A DNA stretch of 64,000 nucleotides from Gemmatimonadota bacterium (GCA_021324775.1 JAJPIM010000005.1:36754-100753), one strand, 5' to 3'; shown: positions 41,281-50,931, counted from the stretch's first letter. Notes: generated from the sequence alone by a model not told the origin. Program-made: numbers and translations.

Positions 41281-42738
41281 CTACAGGCGGACGCTCGCGG
41301 TCAGGCGCTTGATCGTGGGCACGCACAGGAACAACACCAGTCCGCCGGCCGCTGAAATCACCAGCAGGATGGTGAAGAACGACAGTTGCGTGGGCATGGT
41401 CGAGGCGAGGGACGCCACAAAACCCGCCAGCTTGAGCCCCAAGGAATTCGTGAGGAACCAGGCGCCCATCAGGAATCCGACATAGCGCGCGGGCGCGACC
41501 TTGGTGACGTACGAGAGCCCGACCGGTGACACGCACAACTCGCCGAGGACGCTGAACAGGTAGAACATCGTCAGCCACGCCGGGCTGGCGACGGCGCACG
41601 ACGTGGCGGCGTGAGATCCCATGCAGGCATCGACGACACGGCCGCCGCCGAGCAGGAAGAGGCAACCGACGGCGAGCAGGCCGAGTCCCCACACCATCTT
41701 GGCTGGAGTCGATGGCTCGCGGCCCGCCTTGCGCAAACGAGTCCAGAGCAGCGCGAACAGCGGGGCCAGCGTGATCACGAAGAACGGCTGCGCGGACTGG
41801 AAGAAACTCGACGGCAAGACCGTGCTCCCCGCGTGAAGGTCGGTGTAGCGATCGGCAAAGAGATTGAGAGAGCTTCCGCCCTGCTCGTACACGAGCCAGA
41901 AGCAGGCGACGAACACGAACAGGATGAGGAGCGAGATGACGCGGCGGCGTTCGTCTGCCGAAAGGCCCCCGGATGCGGGCTCGGATGCAGTAGCGGGTGG
42001 TAGGGTCGTGACTTCCCCGCGTGATGAAACCGCCGGGCCCGTGTGCGTCGCGCGTACGCCGATGCCCGGGAGGTAGCGATCGCGCAGCTTGAGATACAGG
42101 GCGAGGCCGCAGAGCATGCCGACACCTGCGGCGCCGAAGCCCCAGCTCCAACTGCGCGCGGGGTTGAGGCCAGCGTGGACGAGCGCCGCCTGGAATCCCG
42201 GACCCTGGGCGAGATAGCCGCAGACAAACGGTGCGATGGTCGCGCCGAGGTTGATGCCCATGTAGAAGATCGTGAAGCCGGCATCACGGCGCTGGTCGCC
42301 GGGCTGGTACAACTGGCCGACCATCGTCGAGACGTTGGGTTTGAAGAACCCGGTGCCGATCACGACCAGTGTCAGCCCCGCGTAGAAGCTGGGGAGGGAG
42401 TCGAGCGCCAGCACGAAGTGGCCGCACGCGATGATGACCCCGCCGACGACCAGCGACCGCCGCGTACCGATCCACTTGTCGGCCAGGTATCCGCCGAGGA
42501 GCGGCGTGAGGAACGTCAGCCCGGTGTAGGAGCCGTAGAGATTGGACGCATGCGCGTCCGTCCATTTGAGCACGTGGACCATGTACAGCACGAGCAGCGC
42601 GCGCATACCGTAGTAGGAGAACCGCTCCCACATCTCGGCCAGAAACAACAAACTCAAACCACGGGGGTGGCCGAAGAATGACCGGTCCTCGATCGCGGCT
42701 TCCCGGCCAGTGGCGGCGCCGGAGGGAGTGGCAGTCAT
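41281..42738 (-). CDS. POT-family proton-dependent oligopeptide transporter
   Basis: A 485-residue major-facilitator protein with about 12-14 membrane helices. The family signature is EMWERFSYYGMRALLVLYM (ExxERFxYY, helix 1), followed by YGSYTGLTFLTPLLGGYLADKWIGTRRS and FFKPNVSTMVGQLYQPGDQRRDAGFTIFYMGINLGA, both POT motifs. It imports di- and tripeptides with protons. A long loop (about 225-265) lies mid-protein. It is transcribed next to the peptide ABC importer, so this stretch is devoted to peptide uptake. The sequence just 3' of the gene (41210-41290) contains an imperfect direct repeat that includes the stop. Confidence 0.94.
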   Translation of the reverse strand: MTATPSGAATGREAAIEDRSFFGHPRGLSLLFLAEMWERFSYYGMRALLVLYMVHVLKWTDAHASNLYGSYTGLTFLTPLLGGYLADKWIGTRRSLVVGGVIIACGHFVLALDSLPSFYAGLTLVVIGTGFFKPNVSTMVGQLYQPGDQRRDAGFTIFYMGINLGATIAPFVCGYLAQGPGFQAALVHAGLNPARSWSWGFGAAGVGMLCGLALYLKLRDRYLPGIGVRATHTGPAVSSRGEVTTLPPATASEPASGGLSADERRRVISLLILFVFVACFWLVYEQGGSSLNLFADRYTDLHAGSTVLPSSFFQSAQPFFVITLAPLFALLWTRLRKAGREPSTPAKMVWGLGLLAVGCLFLLGGGRVVDACMGSHAATSCAVASPAWLTMFYLFSVLGELCVSPVGLSYVTKVAPARYVGFLMGAWFLTNSLGLKLAGFVASLASTMPTQLSFFTILLVISAAGGLVLFLCVPTIKRLTASVRL

Positions 42739-42740
42739 AG

Positions 42741-42840
42741 GAAAAGAGAAGAAAGGAGAAAGGAGAAAGGAGAGGAGAGAAACTGCTCAAAGGCAGAAAA
42801 TAGAAAAGCAGAAAGTAGAAAAGCAGAAAGTAGAGAGTAG
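42741..42840. repeat. GAAAGGA and GAAAGTA/GAAAAGCA heptamer arrays
   Basis: Tandem GAAAGGA units at 42749-42779, then GAAAGTA-like units mixed with AAAAGCA at 42795-42840, between the POT start and the dppF stop. Same sequence classes as the arrays at 4.8, 39.0 and 54.8 kb. Confidence 0.8.
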
Positions 42841-42861
42841 ATCGGCGCCACGGGCTGACCC

Positions 42862-43878
42862 TCAGGGACCGAACGGGAGAGTCGTTTCGACGACGGGCTC
42901 CTTGATGCAGGCGGCGAAGTGGCCGGGGGATTTTTCTTCGAGCGGCGGCACCGTGACCGTGCATGCCGCATCCTTGCGTGGGTCGGGACAGCGCGGATGG
43001 AACGGACATCCCGCCATCGGCGTGGCCGGCGAGGGGCTCTCGCCCGGAAGCACCGCGTGTGAGCGACGCGCGGCCGGGTCGGGGCTCAGCACGGCGGCCA
43101 GCAGTGCGCGCGTGTACGGCATGAGCGGGTGCTGGAACACCGCTGCGGCGGGTCCGAGCTCGACGATGCGCCCGAAGTACATGACGGCGACGCGGGTCGC
43201 GACGTGAGCGACGATCGCGAGATCATGCGCGATGTACAGGTACGTGAGCGCGTGGTCGCGCTGGAGATCCTGCAGGAGATTGATGATCTGTGCCTGCACC
43301 GAGACATCGAGCGCAGACACCGGCTCGTCGCAAACAACGAACTCGGGTCCGACGGCGAGGGCGCGGGCGATGCCGACCCGCTGGCGCTGGCCGCCCGAGA
43401 GCTCGTAGGGGTATCGCAGCGCGAATTCGGGACGGAGGCCGACTTCCCCAAGGGCCTGCCGGACCCGGTCGTCCGCCTCGCTGCCGGCGGCGAGTTGATG
43501 GACGAGGAGCCCCTCGCGGATGGCGTCGCCCACCGTGCGGCGAGGATTGAGCGACGAATACGGGTCCTGAAAGACGAGCTGCATGCGCCGCCTGAGGCGG
43601 CGAAGAGGTTCGGGACGGAGCGCCAGCACGTCCGTTCCATCGAACGACACGGTGCCGGACGTCGCTGGGATGAGCCGAAGCAGGGCGCGCGCCGCGGTCG
43701 TCTTGCCGCAGCCCGACTCGCCCACCAGCGCCAGCGTCTCGCCGCGGGGGACCGTGAAGGACACGCCATCGACGGCGCGTACCCATCCGCGCGTCGCGCC
43801 GAACATGCCGCGTGACAGCGGAAACCGCACGTGCAGGTCGCGCACGCTGACGAGCGGCCGCTCGGACGCATCCATCAC
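42862..43878 (-). CDS. Peptide ABC transporter ATP-binding protein (OppF/DppF)
   Basis: A 338-residue ATPase. Walker A is VGESGCGKTT, the signature is YELSGGQRQRVGIARAL, and Walker B is FVVCDEPVSALD. It has the C-terminal oligopeptide-transporter zone with a cysteine group (GCPFHPRCPD...C) that binds an Fe-S cluster in DppD/OppF types. Its start overlaps the oppD stop by 4 bp. It is the last gene of a five-gene importer operon. Confidence 0.95.
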   Translation of the reverse strand: MMDASERPLVSVRDLHVRFPLSRGMFGATRGWVRAVDGVSFTVPRGETLALVGESGCGKTTAARALLRLIPATSGTVSFDGTDVLALRPEPLRRLRRRMQLVFQDPYSSLNPRRTVGDAIREGLLVHQLAAGSEADDRVRQALGEVGLRPEFALRYPYELSGGQRQRVGIARALAVGPEFVVCDEPVSALDVSVQAQIINLLQDLQRDHALTYLYIAHDLAIVAHVATRVAVMYFGRIVELGPAAAVFQHPLMPYTRALLAAVLSPDPAARRSHAVLPGESPSPATPMAGCPFHPRCPDPRKDAACTVTVPPLEEKSPGHFAACIKEPVVETTLPFGP

Positions 43879-44924
43879 GATGGCGTTCCCGCGGTGGGCG
43901 CCGGTGCCGTCCGGCGCGCCGGTTCGGCAGCGAGATGACAGCGCGATGCGTGGGTGGCGCTGATCGCGTAGAGCGGCGGCATCTCATGCCGGCAGCGGTC
44001 CCACGCGAACGCGCAGCGATCGTGAAACCGGCATCCTGCCGGCCATGCCGTCGCCGGCGGGACGCTGCCGGGGATCTCGGCCAGCCGGGCAGCCGGGCTA
44101 TTCGGCAGCCGCGGACGGGGCACGGCGCGCAGCAGGCCCTCGGTGTACGGATGGTGCGCGGCGGCGAACAACTCCGTGACGGGCGCTTCCTCGACGGCCT
44201 GGCCTCCGTACATCACGACCACTCGCGATGCGACGGCCGCGATGATCGCGAGGTCGTGCGTGATGAGGAGCACCGCCATACCCAGCGACTGCTGCAACTC
44301 CGCCAGCAGGGCCAGGATCTGGGCCTGCACCGTCACATCGAGAGCCGTGGTCGGCTCATCGGCGATCAGGAGGGCGGGATGCATCACGAGCGCCATCGCG
44401 AGCATCACCCGCTGGCGTGTCCCACCCGAGAGCTCGTGCGGATACTGATGCGCGCGCTCGGCCGACGCCGGGATCCGGACCGCCTCCAGCATCGCGACGG
44501 CTCTGCCCCACGCCGCCTGCCGCGTCGTGCGCTCGTGCACCCGAACGACCTCCGCGATCTGCGAGCCGACGGTGAACACTGGATTGAGAGCGGTCATCGG
44601 CTCCTGAAAGACCATGCCGATGCGGCGGCCACGGATCGCACGGAGGCTCTCGGCATCACACGTCGCGAGATCGGTTCCGCCGAAGGTGATCGAGCTGCCG
44701 GCTTCGATGCGGCCTGGCGGGCGAATGAGCCGGAGGATCGAGAGCGCGGTCACCGATTTGCCGCTGCCCGATTCCCCCACGATGCCCAGCGTCTCACCCG
44801 GCTCGACGCCGAGGGTGAGCCCGTCTACGGCGCGGGCGACGCCGGCACCGGTCGGGAAGACCGTGCGAAGATCGCGAATCGAGAGCAGGGGATTCGGCGC
44901 CGGGACCGGCTGGGGGGCGGTCAT
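43875..44924 (-). CDS. Peptide ABC transporter ATP-binding protein (OppD/DppD)
   Basis: A 349-residue ATPase. ATG 44924 lies 4 bp after the permease stop; ATG 44963 is an alternative that would overlap it. Walker A is VGESGSGKSV, the signature is YPHELSGGTRQRVMLAMAL (here SGGTRQR), Walker B is LLIADEPTTALD, and the C-terminal CRFHDRCAFAWDRCRHEMP cysteine cluster is typical for this family. It pairs with the OppF-type ATPase downstream. Confidence 0.95.
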   Translation of the reverse strand: MTAPQPVPAPNPLLSIRDLRTVFPTGAGVARAVDGLTLGVEPGETLGIVGESGSGKSVTALSILRLIRPPGRIEAGSSITFGGTDLATCDAESLRAIRGRRIGMVFQEPMTALNPVFTVGSQIAEVVRVHERTTRQAAWGRAVAMLEAVRIPASAERAHQYPHELSGGTRQRVMLAMALVMHPALLIADEPTTALDVTVQAQILALLAELQQSLGMAVLLITHDLAIIAAVASRVVVMYGGQAVEEAPVTELFAAAHHPYTEGLLRAVPRPRLPNSPAARLAEIPGSVPPATAWPAGCRFHDRCAFAWDRCRHEMPPLYAISATHASRCHLAAEPARRTAPAPTAGTPS

Positions 44925-44928
44925 CGCG

Positions 44929-45870
44929 CTATTGCCTCGGGTCAGCCGCTTCGCGGAGGCCATCGCCGACCGCGTTGATGGCGATCACGGCTGAGACGAT
45001 GGCGAGACCGGGGAACACCGAGAGCCACCAGAGCGCGCGGACCTGATCCGCGCCGTCCTGCATGATGTTGCCCCAACTCGCGAACGGCGGTTGCACGCCG
45101 ACCCCGAGGAACGACAGGCCGGCTTCGAGCAGCACGACATTGCCGATGCCGAGCGCCGTCGCGACGATGATCGGGGACGCGATGTTGGGAAGCAGGTGGC
45201 GGAAGAGGATGCGTGCATCAGTCGCGCCGAGTGCGCGGGCGGCCATGACCCACTCGCGGGTGCGGATTCCCATGATCTCGCCGCGCACCAGACGGCTCAC
45301 CCCGAACCAGCTCGTGAGACCGAGGATCAGCACGAGAGAACCGAGCGACGCCCGGCCCCAGAGGGCGCAGATCGTGAGGAGCAGCAGGATGCGCGGGATG
45401 GACAGGCAGGCGTCCGTGATGCGCATCAGGACACTATCGAGCGTTCCGCCGGTGTAGCCGGAGATCGCGCCGTACATCGTGCCCACCGTCGTGGCGGTGA
45501 GCATCGCGAGGACCGCGATGGCGAGCGAGACCCGGCCGCCAAACAGCACGCGGCTCAGGACATCGCGGCTGGCGGGGTCCGTGCCGAACGGATGGGCGAG
45601 CGATGGTGCCTGGCTCTTGAGCGCGACCATGTCCAGAATCGCGTTCGGCGGGTAGGGCGCGATGAGCGGCGCGCCGAGCGAGACGGCCGCGATCGCGACG
45701 ATCACGACGAGTCCGGCCATCGCGCCGCGATTGCGCCGGAACCGCCGCCAGATCGCGGGCCACGGGCCGGCATCGAGCGACCACCCGAGCATCGCGATGT
45801 CGCCGGACGGGCGCATCGGTCCGGTGCCAACGCTGCCACCCGGCGGTGGCGCCATCGCGGGGGCGGTCAT
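44929..45870 (-). CDS. Peptide ABC transporter permease (OppC/DppC)
   Basis: A 313-residue inner-membrane permease with six helices and the EAA loop RALGATDARILFRHLLPN, plus the typical first segment AMAGLVVIVAIAAVSLGAPLIAPYPPNAI. I choose ATG 45870, 13 bp after the OppB stop, because upstream residues are shadow translation of oppB. It forms the channel together with the OppB-type protein. Confidence 0.94.
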   Translation of the reverse strand: MTAPAMAPPPGGSVGTGPMRPSGDIAMLGWSLDAGPWPAIWRRFRRNRGAMAGLVVIVAIAAVSLGAPLIAPYPPNAILDMVALKSQAPSLAHPFGTDPASRDVLSRVLFGGRVSLAIAVLAMLTATTVGTMYGAISGYTGGTLDSVLMRITDACLSIPRILLLLTICALWGRASLGSLVLILGLTSWFGVSRLVRGEIMGIRTREWVMAARALGATDARILFRHLLPNIASPIIVATALGIGNVVLLEAGLSFLGVGVQPPFASWGNIMQDGADQVRALWWLSVFPGLAIVSAVIAINAVGDGLREAADPRQ

Positions 45871-45883
45871 CGCTCGCTCGGGA

Positions 45884-46819
45884 TCACGGGCGGGACGGTC
45901 CCGGCGCGCGCCGGAGCCGCGGATCGGCCACCGCGTAGAGGACATCGGCGAGGAAGCTGCCGCCGGCGACCAGCATGCTACCGAGCACGGCGCACGCGAT
46001 GACGACGGGGTAGTCGCGCGCGGTGACCGCATCGACGGCGAGCGAGCCGATCCCCGGCCATGAAAACACCTTCTCGATGAAGACCGTCCCGCCGAGGAAA
46101 CCGGGAAGGGCGAGGCCGAACAGCGTGATCACGGGGAGCGCGGCGTTGCGGAGCGCGTGTCGCATGAGGACGGAGCGCTCGGGGACGCCTTTGGCGCGGG
46201 CGGTGCGCAGGTAGTCGTCGGCAGCGACATCGAGCAGAGCGGCGCGCTGGTACCGCGCGATGCCGGCGGCGGTGAGCGCGGACAGCGTCAGCGCCGGGAG
46301 AATCAGGTGGTCGATGCGGTCCCAGAGCGCCGCGAGAGGCCCCAGGTAGGGATGCATCACCGGATCGACCATGCCGCCGGCCGGAAAGATCGGAAGCACG
46401 TACGCAAACGTGAGGAGCGCGACCTGGCCGAGCCAGAACTCGGGAAGCGAATACACCGCCAGCGAGGCGACCCCGATGACGCGGTCCGTGGCCGTGCCGT
46501 GGCGCGCGACCTGGATGAGCGCCATGGCGATGCCCGCCACGAAACTCAGGACGAGCGCACTGCCGGCGAGGAGCATCGTGCGTGGGAGCGCGCGTGCGAG
46601 GATGGTGCTGACGGATTCGTTGTACGCGAACGAGTAGCCGAACTGGCCTCGGGCGACGCCCGCGAGGTACCGGATGAACTGCACCGCGAGCGGCTGGTCC
46701 AGTCCATATACCGCGCGCCAGTGCGCGCGCACGGCCTCCGAGACGCGCGGGTCATCGAGCCCGCCGCCGATCGGATCACCGGGGGCGAGGTGTATGAGGA
46801 TGAATGTCGCGGTCGTCAC
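45884..46819 (-). CDS. Peptide ABC transporter permease (OppB/DppB), N-terminus uncertain
   Basis: A permease of at least 311 residues with the EAA motif RARGKGVPERSV-like block (RTARAKGVPERSVLMRHALRNA) and LGLDQPLAVQF-type N-terminal loop. The only GTG/ATG/TTG start, GTG 46819, cuts the first membrane helix to about ten residues (MTTATFILIHLAPGDP). In frame upstream, without a stop until the SBP stop codon at 46910, the sequence reads LRAFVLRRAWQALVVIAVV, which would complete helix 1; a CTG at 46873 could start it. The gene is in the same frame as the preceding SBP gene, separated only by that TGA. Confidence 0.9.
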   Translation of the reverse strand: MTTATFILIHLAPGDPIGGGLDDPRVSEAVRAHWRAVYGLDQPLAVQFIRYLAGVARGQFGYSFAYNESVSTILARALPRTMLLAGSALVLSFVAGIAMALIQVARHGTATDRVIGVASLAVYSLPEFWLGQVALLTFAYVLPIFPAGGMVDPVMHPYLGPLAALWDRIDHLILPALTLSALTAAGIARYQRAALLDVAADDYLRTARAKGVPERSVLMRHALRNAALPVITLFGLALPGFLGGTVFIEKVFSWPGIGSLAVDAVTARDYPVVIACAVLGSMLVAGGSFLADVLYAVADPRLRRAPGPSRP

Positions 46820-46909
46820 GACGGCGATGACGACCAGCGCTTGCCAGGCTCGGCGAAGGACGAAGGCGCGCAGAGGCGAGTGGCGCCGGGCGTCAGCCGG
46901 TGCGCCGGA

Positions 46910-48643
46910 TCATGGCGTGGCGGCCACGAGGCCGATGCGGTCGCGCGGAATGCGGTCGCTCTCGGGGATGTACCAGTCCGGAAGGTGCACCCACCAGGCA
47001 TCCGGGCGCAGGTAACCAGTGTGGATGCGCCGCTGCGCGACCGCCAGTTGGAGCGGCTGGTAGAGCCACACCGCGGGCGCGTCGCCGTTGATGATGGTGT
47101 AGGCCTGATGGAAATGCTCGCGGACGCGTGCGAGGTCACTGGTCGCCAGCGCGCTGTCCACCTGCGCGTCGAACGCCGGGCTCTCGTACGCGCCCCAGTT
47201 GGCGCCGAGCCGCTCGGCCGGGATCGTCCACGTCTGTTTCAGGTCGCTCATGCTGGGGTCCGGCTTCCAGACCCAGACAGTGGCGTCGAAGTCGCCTTTC
47301 ATGAGGCGAGTCACGAGCGTGCGGAGCTCGACCGGCTCGATCGACACGTGCACGCCGACCCGTGCCAACTGATCCTGCACGAGGATCGCCATCTGGCTAC
47401 GCGGTTTGCTCGACGTCGTGACCAGGATGGTGAACGCGAGGGGCTTGCCGTTGCGTTGGCGGACACCGTCGGGGCCGCGGCGCCATCCGAGCGAATCGAG
47501 CGTCCGGCCGGCGGCGGCCGTGTCATAGGGCAGGGACGCGACCGTCGTGTCGGCCACCTGGCTCGAATTCGCGAACGGCCCGCGGGGGACCACGGCGAGG
47601 GTATCGAACACATTGCGCACCATGCTGGTGCGATCGAGTGCCATGAAGAGCGCGCGGCGCAGCGCGCGGCTCCCGAATATCGGGTGCGGACCGCCGTGCT
47701 TTGGCAGCCGCAGATTGAACCAGAGGAAGCCGTACGACGGATCGGCATACGGCAGTATGGTGAGCGCGGGGTGCCGCCGGATCTCCGGGATGTCCTCCGG
47801 GTGCACGACCTCGAGGAAATCCGCGTCGCCGGAAAAGATCTTTGCGATGGCGCCCGCCGGCGTCGGCGAGATCGCCATGACGACACGGTCGAGCGTCGCG
47901 CGGCCGCGATAATTGGCGGTATCGGCGACGATCGTGAGCGAGGCGCCCGGCGACCAGGCGCTAAAGCGGAAGCGGCCATCGCCGACTGGATTGCGTCCGA
48001 ACGGCGCGGTGCGCAGGTCCGCGAGCTTGATCTTGCCGAGCAGATGCTCGGGGCAGATCAGCATCTGATACGTGGCGTCGAAGAACTGCTCGGGGTAGCG
48101 GTGCTTGAACCAGAACGTGGCGGTCAGCGAGTCGGGCGTGGTGACCGAATCGATCTGGTTGAGCTGCGTCGTCGCATCGATCCCGGCGGCCGTGTCGGAG
48201 TAGATGCTGAACGTGTAGCGCACATCGTTGGACCGGACGGGGACGCCGTCGTGCCACCGCGCGCGCGGATCGAGGTGGAACGTGATCGCGAGCGAGTCGG
48301 GGCTCCAGTCCCACCGTTGCGCGAGGTGCGGAATGAAGCCGCGGTCTCCGACCGTGTTCACCGAGTCGCCGAGTTCCGCGAGGCGATCGAACAACTGCTC
48401 GACGATGAGCCGCGTCTGCTGCTGATTCGCGTACGGCGGGATCAGCGGCTCGGCATCCGCCGACACCGAGATCACGACCGTGCCGCCGGGGGACTTGTCA
48501 CTGCTGCCGGCGCCGCCGGCGGAGGCACTGGATCGGTCGCCCGGACGGCACGCCACCGTCCAGAGCGCGGTCGCCAGCAGCGCCGTCCGGATGGACGTTC
48601 GGATAGCCGTTCGGCGAGCGGAAATGGAGACGATGAGGTGCAC
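46910..48643 (-). CDS. Peptide ABC transporter substrate-binding lipoprotein
   Basis: A family-5 extracellular solute-binding protein (SBP_bac_5) of about 577 residues. GTG 48643 gives a signal peptide ending with lipobox LWTVAC; ATG 48700 is possible. Family landmarks are QLFDRLAELGDSVN, ITFHLDPRARWHDGVPVRSNDVRYTF, PYGFLWFNL-like YGFLWFNLRLPKHGG and RRALFMALDRTSMVRNVFD. It captures peptides or nickel/opines for the four transport genes downstream. Positions 48119-48161 of this gene occur again at 37901-37943. Confidence 0.94.
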   Translation of the reverse strand: MHLIVSISARRTAIRTSIRTALLATALWTVACRPGDRSSASAGGAGSSDKSPGGTVVISVSADAEPLIPPYANQQQTRLIVEQLFDRLAELGDSVNTVGDRGFIPHLAQRWDWSPDSLAITFHLDPRARWHDGVPVRSNDVRYTFSIYSDTAAGIDATTQLNQIDSVTTPDSLTATFWFKHRYPEQFFDATYQMLICPEHLLGKIKLADLRTAPFGRNPVGDGRFRFSAWSPGASLTIVADTANYRGRATLDRVVMAISPTPAGAIAKIFSGDADFLEVVHPEDIPEIRRHPALTILPYADPSYGFLWFNLRLPKHGGPHPIFGSRALRRALFMALDRTSMVRNVFDTLAVVPRGPFANSSQVADTTVASLPYDTAAAGRTLDSLGWRRGPDGVRQRNGKPLAFTILVTTSSKPRSQMAILVQDQLARVGVHVSIEPVELRTLVTRLMKGDFDATVWVWKPDPSMSDLKQTWTIPAERLGANWGAYESPAFDAQVDSALATSDLARVREHFHQAYTIINGDAPAVWLYQPLQLAVAQRRIHTGYLRPDAWWVHLPDWYIPESDRIPRDRIGLVAATP

Positions 48644-48829
48644 GGGTCGTGACGTTCTCGAGGTGGCGGTCCGAATGCGAGCCCCGGCATGGCGCGTCAC
48701 CGGTCATTCGGTGGTCGCCAATCGTGCCGACGCCAACTCCTCCAACGATGGGGCGAAGCCTGCGTCGAGAGCAAGCACCCTGTGTGCAGCGGTAGCGGGT
48801 CCGGGCCACTACCGTGTGCGGTTTCTAAT

Positions 48830-49702
48830 TCAGCGCCGCCAGGTCCAGGCCTCGTCCTCGTATCGTCCGCGCAGCGCCTCCGTCATCGCGGCGGTTTCCG
48901 GGCCGGACGACATCAGGCGAGCGGCGGGCGCGCCCGCAGCAGCCAGCGCATCGTCGAGCACACCGGTGAACGCCGCCGCGACATCGCCCGGAGCGGGCAC
49001 CCGGTGCAGCAGGTCACGGAGCGCGGCGGCGGGGGGGCGAGCCGCACTCGCTGATCCGGGTGAGAGCGCGGCGAGGCGTGCGCGGTGGTCGGCGATGAGC
49101 ATCGATCCGTGCTGGAGCACGGCGCCTTCTTCTCTCCACTGGGCGCTCCCCACGAGCTTTCGTCCCGCGACGACCAGTTCGCCATCGCTCGCCGTATCGA
49201 AGCACGGACCTGCCCCGAGCGATCGGGGGCGCGCGGCGGCCTTGCCGGACACCAACTGGGCGGCGACACCGAGCCGTGCGAGGCCCTGGAGCAGGAGATG
49301 GTTGATGGCGGCGTACAGTGCGCGGGCGCGTGCGCGGCGCGCGCTGCTGGGCAGCGCGGCGCGGTGGTCCGACGGCAGCGGCGCCGTCACGCTGTAGGTG
49401 ATCTCGTCGTCGTGCAGGACGGCGCGTCCCCCGGTGGGGCGGCGGACGACCGCCAGCCCTGCCGCGGAGATGGCGGCCCGGTCGTACACCCCGCGGGCGA
49501 TCTCGTGTCGTCCGAAGGACAGCGTGGGCTCCGCCCAGGTGTAGATGCGGAGGACCGCTTCACCGGTGCGAACCGCGCGGTGCATGAGCGCGTGGTCGAG
49601 CGCCATGTTGCTGGCGCCGGGGAGTGGCGAGGTGACGAGCACCGCCCATCGCGGCGTTGTGGCGGCGAGAGGCGTCAGGGGGTCGCCGGCGCCGTGGTCC
49701 AT
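48830..49702 (-). CDS. Lipoate--protein ligase family protein (LplA/LipM type)
   Basis: A 290-residue member of the biotin/lipoate A/B ligase family. ATG 49702 is used; the open frame to 50095 upstream is a gcvH shadow. Signature parts are IYTWAEPTLSFGRHEI, RRPTGGRAVLHDDEITYSV and VAGRKLVGSAQWREEGAVLQHGSML, with the Lys of GRKLVGSA at the adenylate site. It may attach free lipoate or act as an octanoyl/lipoyl transferase; the neighbouring gcvH, a lipoylated protein, supports a scavenging or relay role next to the LipA/LipB route encoded at 25-31 kb. Confidence 0.88.
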   Translation of the reverse strand: MDHGAGDPLTPLAATTPRWAVLVTSPLPGASNMALDHALMHRAVRTGEAVLRIYTWAEPTLSFGRHEIARGVYDRAAISAAGLAVVRRPTGGRAVLHDDEITYSVTAPLPSDHRAALPSSARRARARALYAAINHLLLQGLARLGVAAQLVSGKAAARPRSLGAGPCFDTASDGELVVAGRKLVGSAQWREEGAVLQHGSMLIADHRARLAALSPGSASAARPPAAALRDLLHRVPAPGDVAAAFTGVLDDALAAAGAPAARLMSSGPETAAMTEALRGRYEDEAWTWRR

Positions 49703-49772
49703 CGCGAGTCTAGAACCCGCTAGTGCAGCATCGCGAGCCGGCGATCCACGCGGATCGATCCGGCGCGCGGTA

Positions 49773-50159
49773 TCAGCCACCGATGTGTTTCGCGTACTCC
49801 GCCGCGGAGATGAGCCCATCGCGGGCCGCGGGGTTGGCCGCCTTGAGCTTGAGCATCCAGCCCTCGCCGTAGGGGTCCGAGTTGACGAGGGCGGGTTCCT
49901 TGTCGAGGCGCTGGTTGATCGCGGTGACCTCGCCGCCGATCGGGCAGAACAACTCGGACACGGCCTTGACCGCTTCGACCGTACCGAACACGTCGTGCGC
50001 GGCGAACTTGGTTCCGACGCGAGGCAGCTCGATATAGACGATGTCTCCGAGCTCGCCCTGGGCGAAATCCGTGATCCCGATCTGGGCGATGCCATCGGGC
50101 GACAGACGCACGTACTCGTGGTCCGTGGTGTACGACAGGTCCTGCGGGATGTTGGGCAT
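49773..50159 (-). CDS. gcvH: Glycine cleavage system H protein
   Basis: A 128-residue lipoyl carrier. The lipoylated lysine is K65 in GTVEAVKAVSELFCPIGGEVTAIN. The N-terminus IPQDLSYTTDHEYVRL and C-terminus WMLKLKAANPAARDGL are normal. It shuttles the aminomethyl group between the P, T and L proteins; gcvP and gcvT are not in this window. It lies 70 bp upstream of the lipoate ligase gene on the same strand. Confidence 0.96.
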   Translation of the reverse strand: MPNIPQDLSYTTDHEYVRLSPDGIAQIGITDFAQGELGDIVYIELPRVGTKFAAHDVFGTVEAVKAVSELFCPIGGEVTAINQRLDKEPALVNSDPYGEGWMLKLKAANPAARDGLISAAEYAKHIGG

Positions 50160-50230
50160 GTCGGGTGTCGGGGGCTCGCGGTAGGGCGCTCGCCGAGGGG
50201 CGCTCGCTATGGGGCGCCTGAGTCCCCTAC

Positions 50231-50860
50231 TTACGCGGTAAGAGAGTGAGCCAGCTCGCTCGCCTCACGCGACAGGTCGGCCCACACTTCTGCCACGCGG
50301 GCGTCGAGGCTGGCCAGGCTACCCGAGTTCTCGATCACGAAATCCGCGCGCGCGCGTTTGAGTTCGGCGGGCATTTGGGCGGTGATCATATCCAGCGCTT
50401 CGGTCTCCTGCAACCCGCGCTCGTGCACGAGCCGCTCGAGGCGGACGGGGCGAGAGGCGTCCACGAGAACGATGCGGTCGAACTCGTCGGCGAGGCGCCG
50501 CTCGAAGAGCAGAGGGATGTCGCAGATGACCACGCGATCGCCGCGCGCGCTCGCGGCCGCGATCTGATCGGTCCGAAGCTGGTTGACCGCGGGGTGGACG
50601 ATGCGGTTCAACTCCTCGAGCTCCGTCTGGTCATGAAAGACCCGGCGGCGGAGGGCCGCGCGATCCAGCAGGCCGTCCGGGGCCAGAACCGACGTGCCCC
50701 ACCGGGCTGCGATTCGCTTCAGCGCCGGAGTACCCGCCTCGACCGCTTGCCGGGCGAGGATGTCGGCGTCAATGACAGTCGCCCCCAGCGCGGCGAAGCG
50801 CTGAGCGACGGTGGACTTCCCGCTTCCGATATTGCCCGTGAGGCCGACGACGAAGGTCAT
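50231..50860 (-). CDS. coaE: Dephospho-CoA kinase
   Basis: Last step of coenzyme A synthesis. Length 209 residues. The P-loop is GLTGNIGSGKST (6-17); ATVIDADILARQAVEAGTPALKRI is the substrate region and VICDIPLLFERRLADEFDRIVLVDA the conserved CoaE block; RARADFVIENSGS closes the core. It lies 70 bp upstream of gcvH on the same strand. The gap between them contains GGGGCGCTCGC-type short repeats (50165-50215). Confidence 0.96.
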   Translation of the reverse strand: MTFVVGLTGNIGSGKSTVAQRFAALGATVIDADILARQAVEAGTPALKRIAARWGTSVLAPDGLLDRAALRRRVFHDQTELEELNRIVHPAVNQLRTDQIAAASARGDRVVICDIPLLFERRLADEFDRIVLVDASRPVRLERLVHERGLQETEALDMITAQMPAELKRARADFVIENSGSLASLDARVAEVWADLSREASELAHSLTA

Positions 50861-50931
50861 GGCGACTAATGTACAACGACTAGCCCGATCCGGCCGTTGA
50901 AAAATTGCGTGAAAAAACGGCTAAGAATGCG

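Noticed and set aside
46157..48652. 831-codon plus-strand open frame
   Set aside because: Antisense to oppB and the peptide-binding protein; composition (Arg, Glu, His, Gly) is that of a mirror frame, no motif or ribosome site.
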